From Acetobacter oryzoeni (GTDB taxonomy: Bacteria; Pseudomonadota; Alphaproteobacteria; Acetobacterales; Acetobacteraceae), in the NCBI RefSeq assembly GCF_004014775.2, contig NZ_CP042808.1:1116001-1180000 (forward strand): a stretch of DNA of 64,000 bases, given 5' to 3'. The position numbers were made by a program, and so were the translations under genes. The notes beneath the pieces are model-generated. The model was given only the letters and a program-made list of their open reading frames with translations. It was not told the DNA's origin and ran no database searches. How positions within the stretch are numbered: position 1 is the stretch's first letter; every line of letters starts with the position of its first letter. Below, one piece after another: positions 26,971-35,289 of this stretch.

Positions 26971-27720
26971 TTAGCGGGGCAGCAGTTTGCCGCGCTGCCA
27001 GGCTTCTGCCGCTTCATCGGCTGTCATGCCTTCAACACGCATGGCGTAATCCATGGCGCTGATAATTTTGGCGCTCAGCATCAGTTCATCCAGTTCGTCC
27101 AGAAGGTCCTGCTCCATTTCATCCTTGGTTTCTGCACGGATCAGAATGCGTGCATCCTGTTCGCCTCCCAGTGCATTCTTGGGGTCGTTCAGAATACGGA
27201 AACCGCCAATGTGGAACAGGAAGCAAGGCTGAAACAACGGCATCAGCACCAGTTCTTCCCGCTTGAGGGCAGCGTTCAGCTCTGCCAGAGCTTCTTCATC
27301 CGGCAGCACTTTCAGGCTGAATCCTGCAGTATCCAGCCCATACTGCTGCAACACGTTTTCCATGTGCTTTTGCAGGGATGCAGGCGTGATAATGGTGCGG
27401 GAAAGTTCTGGCCCAGCCTGTGCCACATCATCCAGAGATGTCAGCGGTGTATCTTCTGCAGAAATGCAGCAATGAGCCGCTGGGCGAAACAAATTGCCAA
27501 GAGGCAGAATACCGGGGGCCAGCATGCCCGCATCTTCATCCGGCAGCCATGCAGACACGTAAAAATCAACCTCACCCTTTTTGAGCATGTCTGTCAGCAC
27601 GTCTTTAGGGCCAGTGACAATATCCGGCTCTACATCATTGGCTTCCAGAACGCGGATGATTGCTGCTGCCGTAGCCTCATGCACGGTGGTTTCGGGGTAT
27701 GCGAGGGTCAGGCTTGTCAT
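26971..27720 (-). CDS. Orphan OpuAC-like substrate-binding protein
   Basis: A 249-residue protein with the fold pattern of glycine-betaine/choline-type binding proteins (LTLAYPETTVHEATAAAI, VDFYVSAWLPDEDAG, LPLGNLFRPA, and MVEGMTADEAAEAW at the C-terminus as MRVEGMTADEAAEAWQ). It begins directly with the domain and has no signal peptide or lipobox, and no ABC ATPase or permease gene is adjacent. It is thus probably cytoplasmic. AAAGGA lies 7 nt before the ATG. A methyltransferase gene follows after 17 nt, which hints at a shared small-molecule ligand but proves nothing. Confidence 0.72.
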   Translation of the reverse strand: MTSLTLAYPETTVHEATAAAIIRVLEANDVEPDIVTGPKDVLTDMLKKGEVDFYVSAWLPDEDAGMLAPGILPLGNLFRPAAHCCISAEDTPLTSLDDVAQAGPELSRTIITPASLQKHMENVLQQYGLDTAGFSLKVLPDEEALAELNAALKREELVLMPLFQPCFLFHIGGFRILNDPKNALGGEQDARILIRAETKDEMEQDLLDELDELMLSAKIISAMDYAMRVEGMTADEAAEAWQRGKLLPR

Positions 27721-27850
27721 CTCAGGATCCTTTCAGATCTGCTCGAACTGGTGATGGTCTGCGTAGTCCTTGCAGCAGGAGAAACCCATGAGGCAATCCC
27801 TGAAATGGAAATAACAGGATTTCGTAATGATTTGGTGCAAGGCAAAGGGC

Positions 27851-27890
27851 AAAAAAAAGCCGCCCTTCCCTTGTAAGGGAAGAAGGCGGC
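27851..27890 (-). terminator. Intrinsic terminator after the 120-aa hypothetical gene
   Basis: On the minus strand a GC-rich hairpin (27859-27890, arms GCCGCC..CTTCCCTT and AAGGGAAG..GGCGGC with a small bulge) is followed by eight T residues (27851-27858). This is a textbook rho-independent terminator for the gene at 27921-28283. Confidence 0.92.
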
Positions 27891-27920
27891 CAACCGGAAT
27901 AATACCTTAAACTGGGGCGT

Positions 27921-28283
27921 TTAAGCGGCAACAATACCCTGTTCGCGCGGCATGACGGGGCGGATCATGTTCAGGGCATCTGCAAAGGTGTTAAAGCTGC
28001 CCAGTTTATTATCACGGATAGCATCCATAACAATCCAGCGGTTGCCGTGGCAGTAAATCTGGTAAGCCGGATCTGGCGTTTCGCGCACCCATACCACAAC
28101 ATAACCAGCGGAAACGCCGGCCTGCTTCTGTTCAGATACAAAAACATCCGCATCGCAAATGCCCATGGGCTGAGCAGCCTGAACCCAACGGGTAAGGTAA
28201 GCCTGCTGGCGGGATGTGATCTCCATCTGGAATGGGATGATCTGGCAGGTGTGTTGCTGAGAAGATGTTGTTGTGCGCGGCAT
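27921..28283 (-). CDS. Hypothetical protein, 120 aa
   Basis: A single-gene unit with GGGGGA about 11 nt before the ATG and a strong terminator after the stop. The protein has no signal peptide or membrane segment. The middle (GYVVVWVRETPDPAYQIYCHGNRWIVMDAIRDN) looks like a folded beta-rich core, followed by a helical FNTFADALNMIRPV. I do not recognise the family; it may be restricted to acetic acid bacteria. Confidence 0.7.
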   Translation of the reverse strand: MPRTTTSSQQHTCQIIPFQMEITSRQQAYLTRWVQAAQPMGICDADVFVSEQKQAGVSAGYVVVWVRETPDPAYQIYCHGNRWIVMDAIRDNKLGSFNTFADALNMIRPVMPREQGIVAA

Positions 28284-28497
28284 GGTTTCTTTTATCCCCC
28301 TTACAATCCCGGTTCGGTCTTGATGTTTGGAGTGTAAAAGAGCCGCAGCGCGCTACGCTATGAGAAAACGAATGTTAACGCCTCAAAAGCAGGCAGGTTC
28401 GAGACCTCGTGACGAAAAAAACACAAATACACGCAAATTGCACAATTTTTATGCCTGTTTTTTGTGCAAACGCCTTTCTGCGATGCAGAAAAAAGAA

Positions 28498-29559
28498 TCA
28501 GAACTTTGCCGAAACCATTAATGAGCCATAGTTAAACAGGCCAGACTTGGCTGTGGTGAACTGCTGTGTCTGCCAGACCTGACTGTAGGAAATGCGCAAA
28601 CCGCAGAACATAAAGGCCAAACCGGCGTGAATTTCACCCACATCCCATTTTTTAATCACATGCAGGGAATTGCTGCGCATGGTGTTGCCTTGCAATGAGG
28701 CATCATACCCAACGGCCTCACCCGTTACGCCACCAAAGATGTACCATGAAAAAGGACGCCGAGATTTATAGGCATCTGTGCCATCTGTGCCGGAGGCCTG
28801 AATGGTAGGTGTGCCGAAATCACTATCCAGCCCCTGCCCAATACGAAACACATCCCCAATGCGGCCATAAATCTGGTAATCACCAATGGCTGCAGCGGCG
28901 GATGGCAGCATATCAAATTCTACGCCAAACACATGCGCCAAAGGCAAACGCCAGATACGCCCACCCTGCACCTGAAAGATGGGCTGGTTTTTAAGCTGAT
29001 GAGACCAGCCCTGGTTTTTGGTATCGCCAATCAGGCCATGGAATCCGTTCTGGAGCTGCTCGCCCAAGCCGCCCGGCCCCATAATACCAAACTGAATGCC
29101 AAATACGCTGCGGGTTCTATCCGTATCATTAATAAGGTTTACGGTGCCCAGCAGCAGGCTGGAATAGGGCCTATCATTAATGCGGGCAGTTTGCGCCTGC
29201 CCCGGAGCCCACGGGCTGGAAACCTGCGTGTTGCGCGGCGTAAAGATAAGCTGCTGCAAGCCTATGCTGATACGCTGCACCCCTTCCCCCCAAATGGCCT
29301 TGTTAATGGCGGCAATGGGTGTGGGCAGCGTATTGGTGCCGGATGTCCAGTTAAAGCGCAGGCCACTGGTATAGTATTGGTCCGACGTACCTTTCAGGGT
29401 GGTGATGGCATCGTTTTCACCCTGAAGAGTCCATGTGCCTTTGTTATCAGAGGCAGGAGTCGCTTTGGCGGAAGAAAGAGAACACACGGATGCCCCTGCC
29501 AGCATAAGAGACGCAAGGGCAAGGCGCCGTGCGCGAAGCCGTTTTAAAACTACGGGCAT
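28498..29559 (-). CDS. LpxR-like outer-membrane lipid A 3'-O-deacylase family protein (DUF2219)
   Basis: A 353-residue exported beta-barrel candidate with a signal peptide (MPVVLKRLRARRLALASLML, cut near ATPA). It shows the LpxR/DUF2219 order: ENDAITTLKGTSDQYYTSGLR (shortened: END...DQYYTSGLRF), NDRPYSSLLLG, and QNGFHGLIG followed by GWSHQL, which contains the Asn and His expected in the catalytic region; the last residue is Phe, as usual for barrels. LpxR removes the 3'-acyloxyacyl group of lipid A. Activity is inferred from family motifs only. A small hairpin (28475-28491) lies just after the stop. Confidence 0.78.
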   Translation of the reverse strand: MPVVLKRLRARRLALASLMLAGASVCSLSSAKATPASDNKGTWTLQGENDAITTLKGTSDQYYTSGLRFNWTSGTNTLPTPIAAINKAIWGEGVQRISIGLQQLIFTPRNTQVSSPWAPGQAQTARINDRPYSSLLLGTVNLINDTDRTRSVFGIQFGIMGPGGLGEQLQNGFHGLIGDTKNQGWSHQLKNQPIFQVQGGRIWRLPLAHVFGVEFDMLPSAAAAIGDYQIYGRIGDVFRIGQGLDSDFGTPTIQASGTDGTDAYKSRRPFSWYIFGGVTGEAVGYDASLQGNTMRSNSLHVIKKWDVGEIHAGLAFMFCGLRISYSQVWQTQQFTTAKSGLFNYGSLMVSAKF

Positions 29560-29938
29560 GCTTTTTCTTCCATTTGGCCATGTGCGGGCATGATTCTAGG
29601 CTGTTCTTAATGGATAATACCCGCACAAGAAAGCCCGTTTCCCCTTATCCTGTCTTGCTGTGGCTATCATGCCAGCATCAGGCGGTTATGGGGGCGGAGG
29701 TATCACATAACTGTGAGATTAAGAAAAGTGTGTGAAACTCCCGCCAATTTCATGCTTTCCTATAGTCGCACGCTGTTGGCTGTGCTACGGAAACAGTGGG
29801 CGCATTTGCAGCTTTCAGGAACGGGAACGGTGGCGTTTTCTTCAAAATACGTAAACGTGTCAACCCATTCCGGCAAACTGCCCGTTTTTCAATATCGGGA
29901 GAAGCTTCAGCCTTCTCCGTACTCCAGGATCAAGACCG
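29560..29938. other. Divergent intergenic region between the LpxR-like gene and the cold-shock gene
   Basis: About 380 bases. Small open frames on the plus strand (29529-29735, 29713-29949) have no ribosome binding site or family-like sequence. The right end is the long leader of the cold-shock gene with a perfect 7-bp hairpin at 29898-29918. Confidence 0.45.
29898..29918 (+). promoter_or_regulatory. Hairpin in the cold-shock gene leader
   Basis: GGAGAAG (29898-29904), a 7-nt loop and CTTCTCC (29912-29918) form a perfect stem 20 nt before the TTG start. Cold-shock mRNAs often have structured leaders that alter translation with temperature; this hairpin is a candidate for that role. Confidence 0.45.
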
Positions 29939-30616
29939 TTGAAAAGTAACAGGACCGACCGCAGCTCTCGTTTTCCTCGCCGCGGCGGATTTGATGACGA
30001 TTACATGTCCATGCCTTCCTTTGGTGAGCGCCCAGCATTTGGTGGCGGTGACCGTGGTGGATTTGCACCGCGCCGTGGCGCTGGTGGTCCGCAGGTTGTG
30101 GCTTCCGGGCCGGAAGTTGGTGCAACTGTTAAATGGTTCAACAGTGAAAAAGGCTTCGGCTTTGTTGAACTGGCAGATGGCACCGGTGATGTATTCCTGC
30201 ACGCCAATGCACTCTCTCAGGCAGGCCATCAGGGTGTAAGCCCCGGTGCGACACTGGTTGTACGGATTGGCCAGGGCCCGAAAGGTCGCCAGGTTGCGGA
30301 AGTTATTTCCGTTGACGAAAGCACCGCTCAGCCAGAACGCCCCCGTGCACCGCGCCCCGGTTTTGGCAGCCGTCCGGCTGGCCGCCCTGCCCCGGATCTG
30401 TCCATGGCTGAAGACACACGTGGTACCGTAAAATGGTACAACTCTGTCAAAGGCTTTGGCTTCATCACACCGGAAAGCGGTGGCAAGGACATTTTCGTTC
30501 ACGCTTCTGCTCTTGAACGGTCTGGCCTGAGCGCACTGAACGAAGGTCAGGGTGTAAACGTAAAGGTGGTTCAGGGCCAGAAAGGCCCGGAAGCTGCTGA
30601 AGTTTCTCCGGCCTGA
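29939..30616 (+). CDS. Cold-shock protein with two CSD domains
   Basis: A 225-residue nucleic-acid-binding protein. The first 55 residues are Arg/Gly-rich and disordered. Two cold-shock domains follow, about 60-126 ([26 protein letters not shown]) and about 158-223 ([27 protein letters not shown]), both with intact RNP1-type aromatic motifs. Double-CSD proteins are typical of alphaproteobacteria. The start appears to be TTG at 29939 with AGGA 9 nt upstream; an in-frame ATG at 30005 is possible but has no ribosome binding site. A strong terminator follows. Confidence 0.85.
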   Translation: MKSNRTDRSSRFPRRGGFDDDYMSMPSFGERPAFGGGDRGGFAPRRGAGGPQVVASGPEVGATVKWFNSEKGFGFVELADGTGDVFLHANALSQAGHQGVSPGATLVVRIGQGPKGRQVAEVISVDESTAQPERPRAPRPGFGSRPAGRPAPDLSMAEDTRGTVKWYNSVKGFGFITPESGGKDIFVHASALERSGLSALNEGQGVNVKVVQGQKGPEAAEVSPA

Positions 30617-30640
30617 TCCTGATTTTAGAATTAGGTTTCA

Positions 30641-30674
30641 AGAAAAAACCCCGGTTTTGCCGGGGTTTTTTTTA
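30641..30674. terminator. Bidirectional intrinsic terminator
   Basis: AAAAAACCCCGG, a short TTTTG loop and CCGGGGTTTTTTTT form a GC-rich stem with A-run on the left and T-run on the right, so it can terminate the cold-shock gene (plus) and smpB (minus). Confidence 0.95.
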
Positions 30675-30719
30675 TGCTTGGCTGATTGAATATTTAAACA
30701 GGCAAACGGGAAAGAGAGG

Positions 30720-31226
30720 TTAGTAGTCTCCCTTCCCCTTATTCCGGATCAGGCGCGCTTTATCACGCTGCCAATCTCTGTCTGCAATACTCTGCCGCTT
30801 GTCATGGCTTTTCTTGCCAACGCCCAAGCCGAGCGTAACTTTTGCCAAGCCTCTATCATTAAAATGCACATTTAAAGGCACAAGTGTTGCGCCCTGCTTG
30901 GCAATGGCACCTATAAACTTGCGCATTTCCTTACGGTGCATCAGCAGCTTGCGTGGCGCGCGCGTATCAAAGCGAGAGAGAACACCGCCCTGATATTCAG
31001 GAATATAGCTGTTAAACAGCCAGAGTGCTCCATCCCGTTCGCCAGCAAAGGCTTCGTTAATGGTGGCACGGCCAAGGCGTAGGCTCTTAACCTCAGCGCC
31101 CTTCAGCACAAGCCCGGCTTCAATGGTTTCCAGAATATTGTAATTGAAGCGCGCCTTACGGTTTTGCGCCACCATGCCATGAGAGATCATGGAGCTTTTG
31201 GCAGATTTTCCAGATTTGGAGCTCAT
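30720..31226 (-). CDS. smpB: SsrA-binding protein SmpB
   Basis: SmpB binds tmRNA and brings it to stalled ribosomes. The 168-residue protein has VAQNRKARFNYNILE, the GLVLKGAEVKSLR block, the NEAFAGERDGALWLFNSYI strand and a basic C-terminal tail (KKSHDKRQSIADRDWQRDK). The start overlaps the dapA stop by one base, so the two are coupled. The tmRNA gene itself is not in this window as far as I can see. Confidence 0.96.
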   Translation of the reverse strand: MSSKSGKSAKSSMISHGMVAQNRKARFNYNILETIEAGLVLKGAEVKSLRLGRATINEAFAGERDGALWLFNSYIPEYQGGVLSRFDTRAPRKLLMHRKEMRKFIGAIAKQGATLVPLNVHFNDRGLAKVTLGLGVGKKSHDKRQSIADRDWQRDKARLIRNKGKGDY

Positions 31227-32116
31227 CAGTTCAGTAGCCCGACATCAACAAGGGCAGCGCGTACTTTCTCACGAGAAGGTTCGGTTAGGGGAGCAAGCGG
31301 CAGACGGCAGGTTTCTCCCGCAAGCCCTAGCAGGCTGGCTGCGTATTTGGCCGGGGCCGGATTGCTTTCGCAAAACAGCGTATCATGCAACGGTAGAAGC
31401 TTGTCCTGAATGGCAATGGCATCCTGCGTGCGGCCTTCCTGCCACGCCTTTTGCACATTGGCACACAAGGCAGGCGCCACATTGGCGGTTACGCTAATGC
31501 AGCCATCACCACCTGCAGCCAGAAAAGCTACGGCAGTGCCATCTTCCCCAGAAAGCTGGTTAAAGCGTTTTTCTACTGCGCGACGCACCTGTAATGGGCG
31601 CAAAAGATTTGCTGTGGCATCTTTTACGCCAATAATATTGGGGTGCCGCGCCAGACGCGCCATTGTTTCCACGCTGATATCAACAATGGAACGGCCCGGA
31701 ATATTGTAAAGAATAACCGGAATGGAAATGGCATCTGCAATAGCCATGTAATGCCGGTAAAGCCCTTCCTGCGTGGGCTTGTTGTAATATGGCGCTACCA
31801 CCAACACAGCATTTGCCCCGGCTTTTTCAGCATACTGCGCCAGATCTATGGCTTCGGATGTGCTGTTTGAACCTGCGCCTGCAATAACAGGAACCCGCCC
31901 GGCCGATACCTTAATGGTACGCTCCACTACCGCGTGGTGCTCAGCATGAGAAAGGGTTGGGCTTTCCCCCGTTGTGCCAACAGCACACAAGGCAGACGTA
32001 CCCTCACGGATCTGCCAGTCCACCAGTTTTTCGAACGAGGCAAAATCCAGACTGCCGTCCCGGTTCATGGGGGTAATCAGCGCGGTAATAGACCCGGAGA
32101 AAAAGGTATCAGACAT
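31226..32116 (-). CDS. dapA: 4-hydroxy-tetrahydrodipicolinate synthase
   Basis: DapA condenses pyruvate with aspartate semialdehyde, the branch step to lysine and meso-diaminopimelate for peptidoglycan. The 296-residue TIM-barrel has the TTGESPTL motif, the catalytic Tyr in VILYNIPGRS and the Schiff-base Lys in IIGVKDAT. Length matches the family. It lies 10 nt after pheA and overlaps smpB by one base. Confidence 0.95.
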   Translation of the reverse strand: MSDTFFSGSITALITPMNRDGSLDFASFEKLVDWQIREGTSALCAVGTTGESPTLSHAEHHAVVERTIKVSAGRVPVIAGAGSNSTSEAIDLAQYAEKAGANAVLVVAPYYNKPTQEGLYRHYMAIADAISIPVILYNIPGRSIVDISVETMARLARHPNIIGVKDATANLLRPLQVRRAVEKRFNQLSGEDGTAVAFLAAGGDGCISVTANVAPALCANVQKAWQEGRTQDAIAIQDKLLPLHDTLFCESNPAPAKYAASLLGLAGETCRLPLAPLTEPSREKVRAALVDVGLLN

Positions 32117-32126
32117 GGGCAGTCAC

Positions 32127-33023
32127 TTATCCTGAAATGGCATGTGCCGGCACACTGCGCGGCGTGTCCTGCCCTTCGGCAGGGGTACGCTGGCGGAAGG
32201 GCGATTGAGGGTAGACACCTAGAATTGTGGTGTTCTGTGCAAAAAAATCAAGTTCTGCCAGTGCTTTGCTCAACCGTATATCATCTGGATGACCATCAAC
32301 ATCCAGCAAAAAACGGGTGGCGGCAAAGGTTTCACCAGACATGTAGCTTTCTAGCCGGGTCATGTTGACGCCGTTGGTGGCAAACCCACCCAACACTTTA
32401 TACAACGCGCCGGGTTGGTTTTTGACACTGAAGATCAACGTCGTCATCACATTGGGGGTTTCTACTGGCGGACGATCTGCTGTGCGGGAAGCAATGTAAA
32501 AACGCGTGGTATTGTGGTCTGCGTCTTCCACGTTCTTTTTAAGAATTTCCAGCCCATAGAGTTCTGCCGCCAGAGCAGAAGCTACAGCGGCTTCTTCCGG
32601 CTTTTTCCATAAAGCTACCAACTCTGCGGCACCAGCCGTATCAAACTCGGCCACGGGTTCCAGATTGTAATCACGGATCAGGTTTCTGATCTGCCCCAAG
32701 GCTACAGGGTGCGTATGCACGCGCCGCACCTGTTCCATACGGGTGCCGGGCACAACCAGCAGGCAGTGTTCCACTCGTTGAAAGTGCTCTCCCACAATTT
32801 GCAGGCCAGAAGCTGGCAACAGGGAATGGATGTCCGGCACGCGCCCCGCCAAGCTGTTTTCGCACGCTAGCATGGCCAGATCTGCCCGGCCCTGATGCAC
32901 AGCATCAATGGCATCAGCAAAGGTACGGCATGGCAGGGTTTTCCACCCTGGTTTGGCGTTACGGCAGGCCAGATCTGAATACGCGCCCGGTGTGCCCTGA
33001 AAGGCGATAACCTTTTGTGTCAT
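32127..33023 (-). CDS. pheA: Prephenate dehydratase
   Basis: A 298-residue monofunctional prephenate dehydratase making phenylpyruvate for phenylalanine. The catalytic domain starts with IAFQGTPGAYSDLACR and has the NTTRFYIASR motif; a C-terminal ACT domain (LIFSVKNQPGALYKVLGGFA, then TRLESYMSG) suggests phenylalanine feedback. No chorismate mutase domain is present. kdsB lies 7 nt upstream, so kdsB-pheA-dapA-smpB form one unit. Confidence 0.94.
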   Translation of the reverse strand: MTQKVIAFQGTPGAYSDLACRNAKPGWKTLPCRTFADAIDAVHQGRADLAMLACENSLAGRVPDIHSLLPASGLQIVGEHFQRVEHCLLVVPGTRMEQVRRVHTHPVALGQIRNLIRDYNLEPVAEFDTAGAAELVALWKKPEEAAVASALAAELYGLEILKKNVEDADHNTTRFYIASRTADRPPVETPNVMTTLIFSVKNQPGALYKVLGGFATNGVNMTRLESYMSGETFAATRFLLDVDGHPDDIRLSKALAELDFFAQNTTILGVYPQSPFRQRTPAEGQDTPRSVPAHAISG

Positions 33024-33030
33024 GCCTCAA

Positions 33031-33765
33031 TTATGCTCCAAATGCACGGCGTGCGCGTTCCAGATCTTCTGGTGTATCCACCCCAAATGGTGCTGATGCA
33101 AGGCGTGTGCAGCCAATACGCATGCCAGCTTCCAGTGCCCGAAGTTGTTCCAGACTTTCACGCTTTTCCAAGCCAGATGGTGGCAGAGCTACAAACCGCT
33201 CCAACGCAGCCCGGCGCCATCCATACACACCAATATGGTGCCATAGCGGCCCATTGCCCCACGGAATAGGCTGGCGGGAAAAATAAAGCGCGGGCGCTGT
33301 TTGCGTATCCTCTGAAAAATCACAGGCCACTTTCACCACAGAGGGTGCGTTTTTTTCAGCATCCGATGTTACGGGCGCAACCAGTGTACCAACATCATAC
33401 GCTGGGTTGGCCATAACATCCATAACCGCACGTAATGCCTGTGGCTCAAATGTTGGCAGGTCTCCCTGCAGGTTCAGCAGCACGTCATATTTGCCGTCAG
33501 GATCAAACGCTTGGGTGGCCTGCCATACTCTGTCTGACCCGGAAGGTAAGTTGGGGTCTGTTAGAATCGCGGTGCCACCTGCTGCGGTTACGGCATCATA
33601 AATTTCCTGATCCGCGGCGGCCACCACAACCGGGCCAATATTGGCGGCCATGGCTGCATCCCACACACGCAGCACCATGGGGCGGCCAGCAATGTCTGCC
33701 AGCGGTTTTCCTGGCAGGCGAGTGGAAGCAAGCCGGGCAGGTATGACAACAAGAGAAGAAACCAT
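33031..33765 (-). CDS. kdsB: 3-deoxy-manno-octulosonate cytidylyltransferase (KdsB)
   Basis: KdsB activates Kdo as CMP-Kdo, the donor for WaaA (here at 14475-16499). The 244-residue protein has VIPARLASTRLPGKPLADI, the LPSGSDRVWQA block, LNLQGDLPTFEPQAL, and HHIGVYGWRRAALERF. The usual GDEP of the family reads GDLP here. First gene of the kdsB-pheA-dapA-smpB group; divergent from the cytochrome gene. Confidence 0.93.
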   Translation of the reverse strand: MVSSLVVIPARLASTRLPGKPLADIAGRPMVLRVWDAAMAANIGPVVVAAADQEIYDAVTAAGGTAILTDPNLPSGSDRVWQATQAFDPDGKYDVLLNLQGDLPTFEPQALRAVMDVMANPAYDVGTLVAPVTSDAEKNAPSVVKVACDFSEDTQTAPALYFSRQPIPWGNGPLWHHIGVYGWRRAALERFVALPPSGLEKRESLEQLRALEAGMRIGCTRLASAPFGVDTPEDLERARRAFGA

Positions 33766-33873
33766 CAGCTTGCTCCGAAAAGCGGCTCGTCCTATAGCCG
33801 GTTGAAAGCGGCGCGCAGTTTATGAAAGCTGCACGGTAAACGCAACCGGCAGAAAACGAGGTGCCTCCCGGGC

Positions 33874-34392
33874 ATGGATGGCAGGTTTCTGAACAGAATA
33901 GCGGTTTCCACCGTACTCAGTGCGGCAGTGCTGGCAACATGTGTGTTTGCCGCACGTAGCACCGTGCCAGATACAGCCCCTGCCCGCCCTGCTTTTTCCC
34001 TGCCGGGGTTAGAGCCCGTACCTATTGCGCCGTTAATGGTGCAGGCCAATGCGCAGCGTGGTGGTGCAACCGTAAGGCAGGTTTGCGCGCAGTGCCACGC
34101 CTTGGCTGGAGGGGCTGCGGAAAATGCCGGGCCACCGCTGGCCGGTGTTGCCGGGCGTGGTGTGGCCTCATGCACAGGGTACACCTATTCTGCAGCGTTG
34201 CGGCAGCATGCAGGCCAGCACTGGACAGACCAGATGCTGGCAGATTGGCTTATGGCTCCTGCCCGCTTTGCGCCCGGCACGCGTATGTCTCTCACCGGTA
34301 TACCAGATCCCGCCCAACGGGCGGATGTTATTGCATTTCTTCACACTCTCGGCGGGCAGGCTGTGCCCGCGCAGGCAGGATGCACACCATGA
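33874..34392 (+). CDS. Exported c-type cytochrome
   Basis: A 172-residue class I cytochrome c. An N-terminal hydrophobic segment (VSTVLSAAVLATCVFAA) acts as signal or anchor. The heme motif is CAQCH (about residue 71), with the Met ligand in GTRMSLTGI and the final helix in RADVIAFLHTL, as in cytochrome c2/c550. It probably transfers electrons in the periplasm. The stop overlaps the next gene (ATGA). Partner unknown. The start is not firmly fixed because the nearest GAGG is 12 nt upstream. Confidence 0.85.
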   Translation: MDGRFLNRIAVSTVLSAAVLATCVFAARSTVPDTAPARPAFSLPGLEPVPIAPLMVQANAQRGGATVRQVCAQCHALAGGAAENAGPPLAGVAGRGVASCTGYTYSAALRQHAGQHWTDQMLADWLMAPARFAPGTRMSLTGIPDPAQRADVIAFLHTLGGQAVPAQAGCTP

Positions 34393-35186
34393 CACATTCG
34401 GAAGAACTCGGTCTTTTTACTGATGTCGCCACCATGATGGCAGATGCCGCCCGCACGGTCGTGCGCCCGTGGTTCCGACGAGATGTGACTGTGGATGATA
34501 AAAAGGATGCAAGCCCCGTAACCATTGCAGACCGCAGCGCAGAACGGGTGATGCGTGCCATTCTGGCTGAACGCCTCCCCGATCATGGCGTGTTTGGTGA
34601 AGAGTTCGGCCATGAAAACGCAGAGGCTCCGTGGCAATGGTTGCTGGACCCGGTAGATGGCACGCGGGCTTTTGTAACGGGTCGCCCCATGTTTGGAACA
34701 CTTATTGCCCTTTGCCATCATGGTGTGCCGGTGTTGGGGCTGTTGGATCAGCCGGTGCTGAATGAACGCTGGCTGGGTGTGAAAGGCCAGCCTACGCAGT
34801 TTTCATCACCGCTGGGCGGTCGGCCTGCCACACGCCAGAACGTGGCGCTGGAAGCTGCGGAAATGTCCTGCACATCCCCCGAAATGCTGGAACTGGCCCC
34901 GCACACCGGCTGGAAAACCCTGAAAGCCTGCGCCAAGCGCATGACATGGGGGGGAGATTGCTACGCCTATGGCCTGCTGGCTTTGGGGCAGATTGATCTG
35001 ATCGCGGAATGTGACATGAATCCGTGGGATTGGGCTGCCCTTGTGCCCGTTATTGAAGGCGCAGGTGGCGTGATAACAGCATGGGATGGCACACCCTTAC
35101 GGATGGATGGAGACCGTACAGTGCTGGCGGCTGGTTCGGCATCTTTACATCAGCAAGCCGTGGCAACCTTGCAGGCAGATCGCTAG
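34389..35186 (+). CDS. hisN: Inositol monophosphatase family protein, probable histidinol-phosphatase
   Basis: A 265-residue phosphatase of the IMPase superfamily with GEEFG, DPVDGTRAFVTGRPMFGTL and the late DMNPWDWAALVPVIEGAGG. The DGTRAF..G version is typical of the HisN histidinol-phosphate phosphatase group. The start at 34389 overlaps the cytochrome stop and has AGGA 8 nt upstream; a longer upstream frame lies inside the cytochrome gene. No other his genes are nearby, so the substrate is inferred from motif type only. Confidence 0.82.
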   Translation: MTHSEELGLFTDVATMMADAARTVVRPWFRRDVTVDDKKDASPVTIADRSAERVMRAILAERLPDHGVFGEEFGHENAEAPWQWLLDPVDGTRAFVTGRPMFGTLIALCHHGVPVLGLLDQPVLNERWLGVKGQPTQFSSPLGGRPATRQNVALEAAEMSCTSPEMLELAPHTGWKTLKACAKRMTWGGDCYAYGLLALGQIDLIAECDMNPWDWAALVPVIEGAGGVITAWDGTPLRMDGDRTVLAAGSASLHQQAVATLQADR

Positions 35187-35214
35187 ATTTCGGTATCTTT
35201 TCTTTATCTCTCAT

Positions 35215-35259
35215 GCGGCGGCCCTATCAATTTTGTAGTTTTTGAGATAGGTCTGCCGC
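35215..35259 (+). promoter_or_regulatory. Imperfect hairpin in the hisN-serA gap
   Basis: GCGGC (35215-35219) pairs with GCCGC (35255-35259), and CCTATC (35223-35228) with GATAGG (35246-35251). There is no T-run. It may end the hisN transcript or form part of the serA leader. Confidence 0.4.
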
Positions 35260-35289
35260 TCGGCACAACAGCTATTTGGTCGGTTCCAC

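Noticed and set aside
29713..29949. 78-codon open frame before the cold-shock gene
   Set aside because: No ribosome binding site, no motif, and it overlaps the likely cold-shock leader and start.
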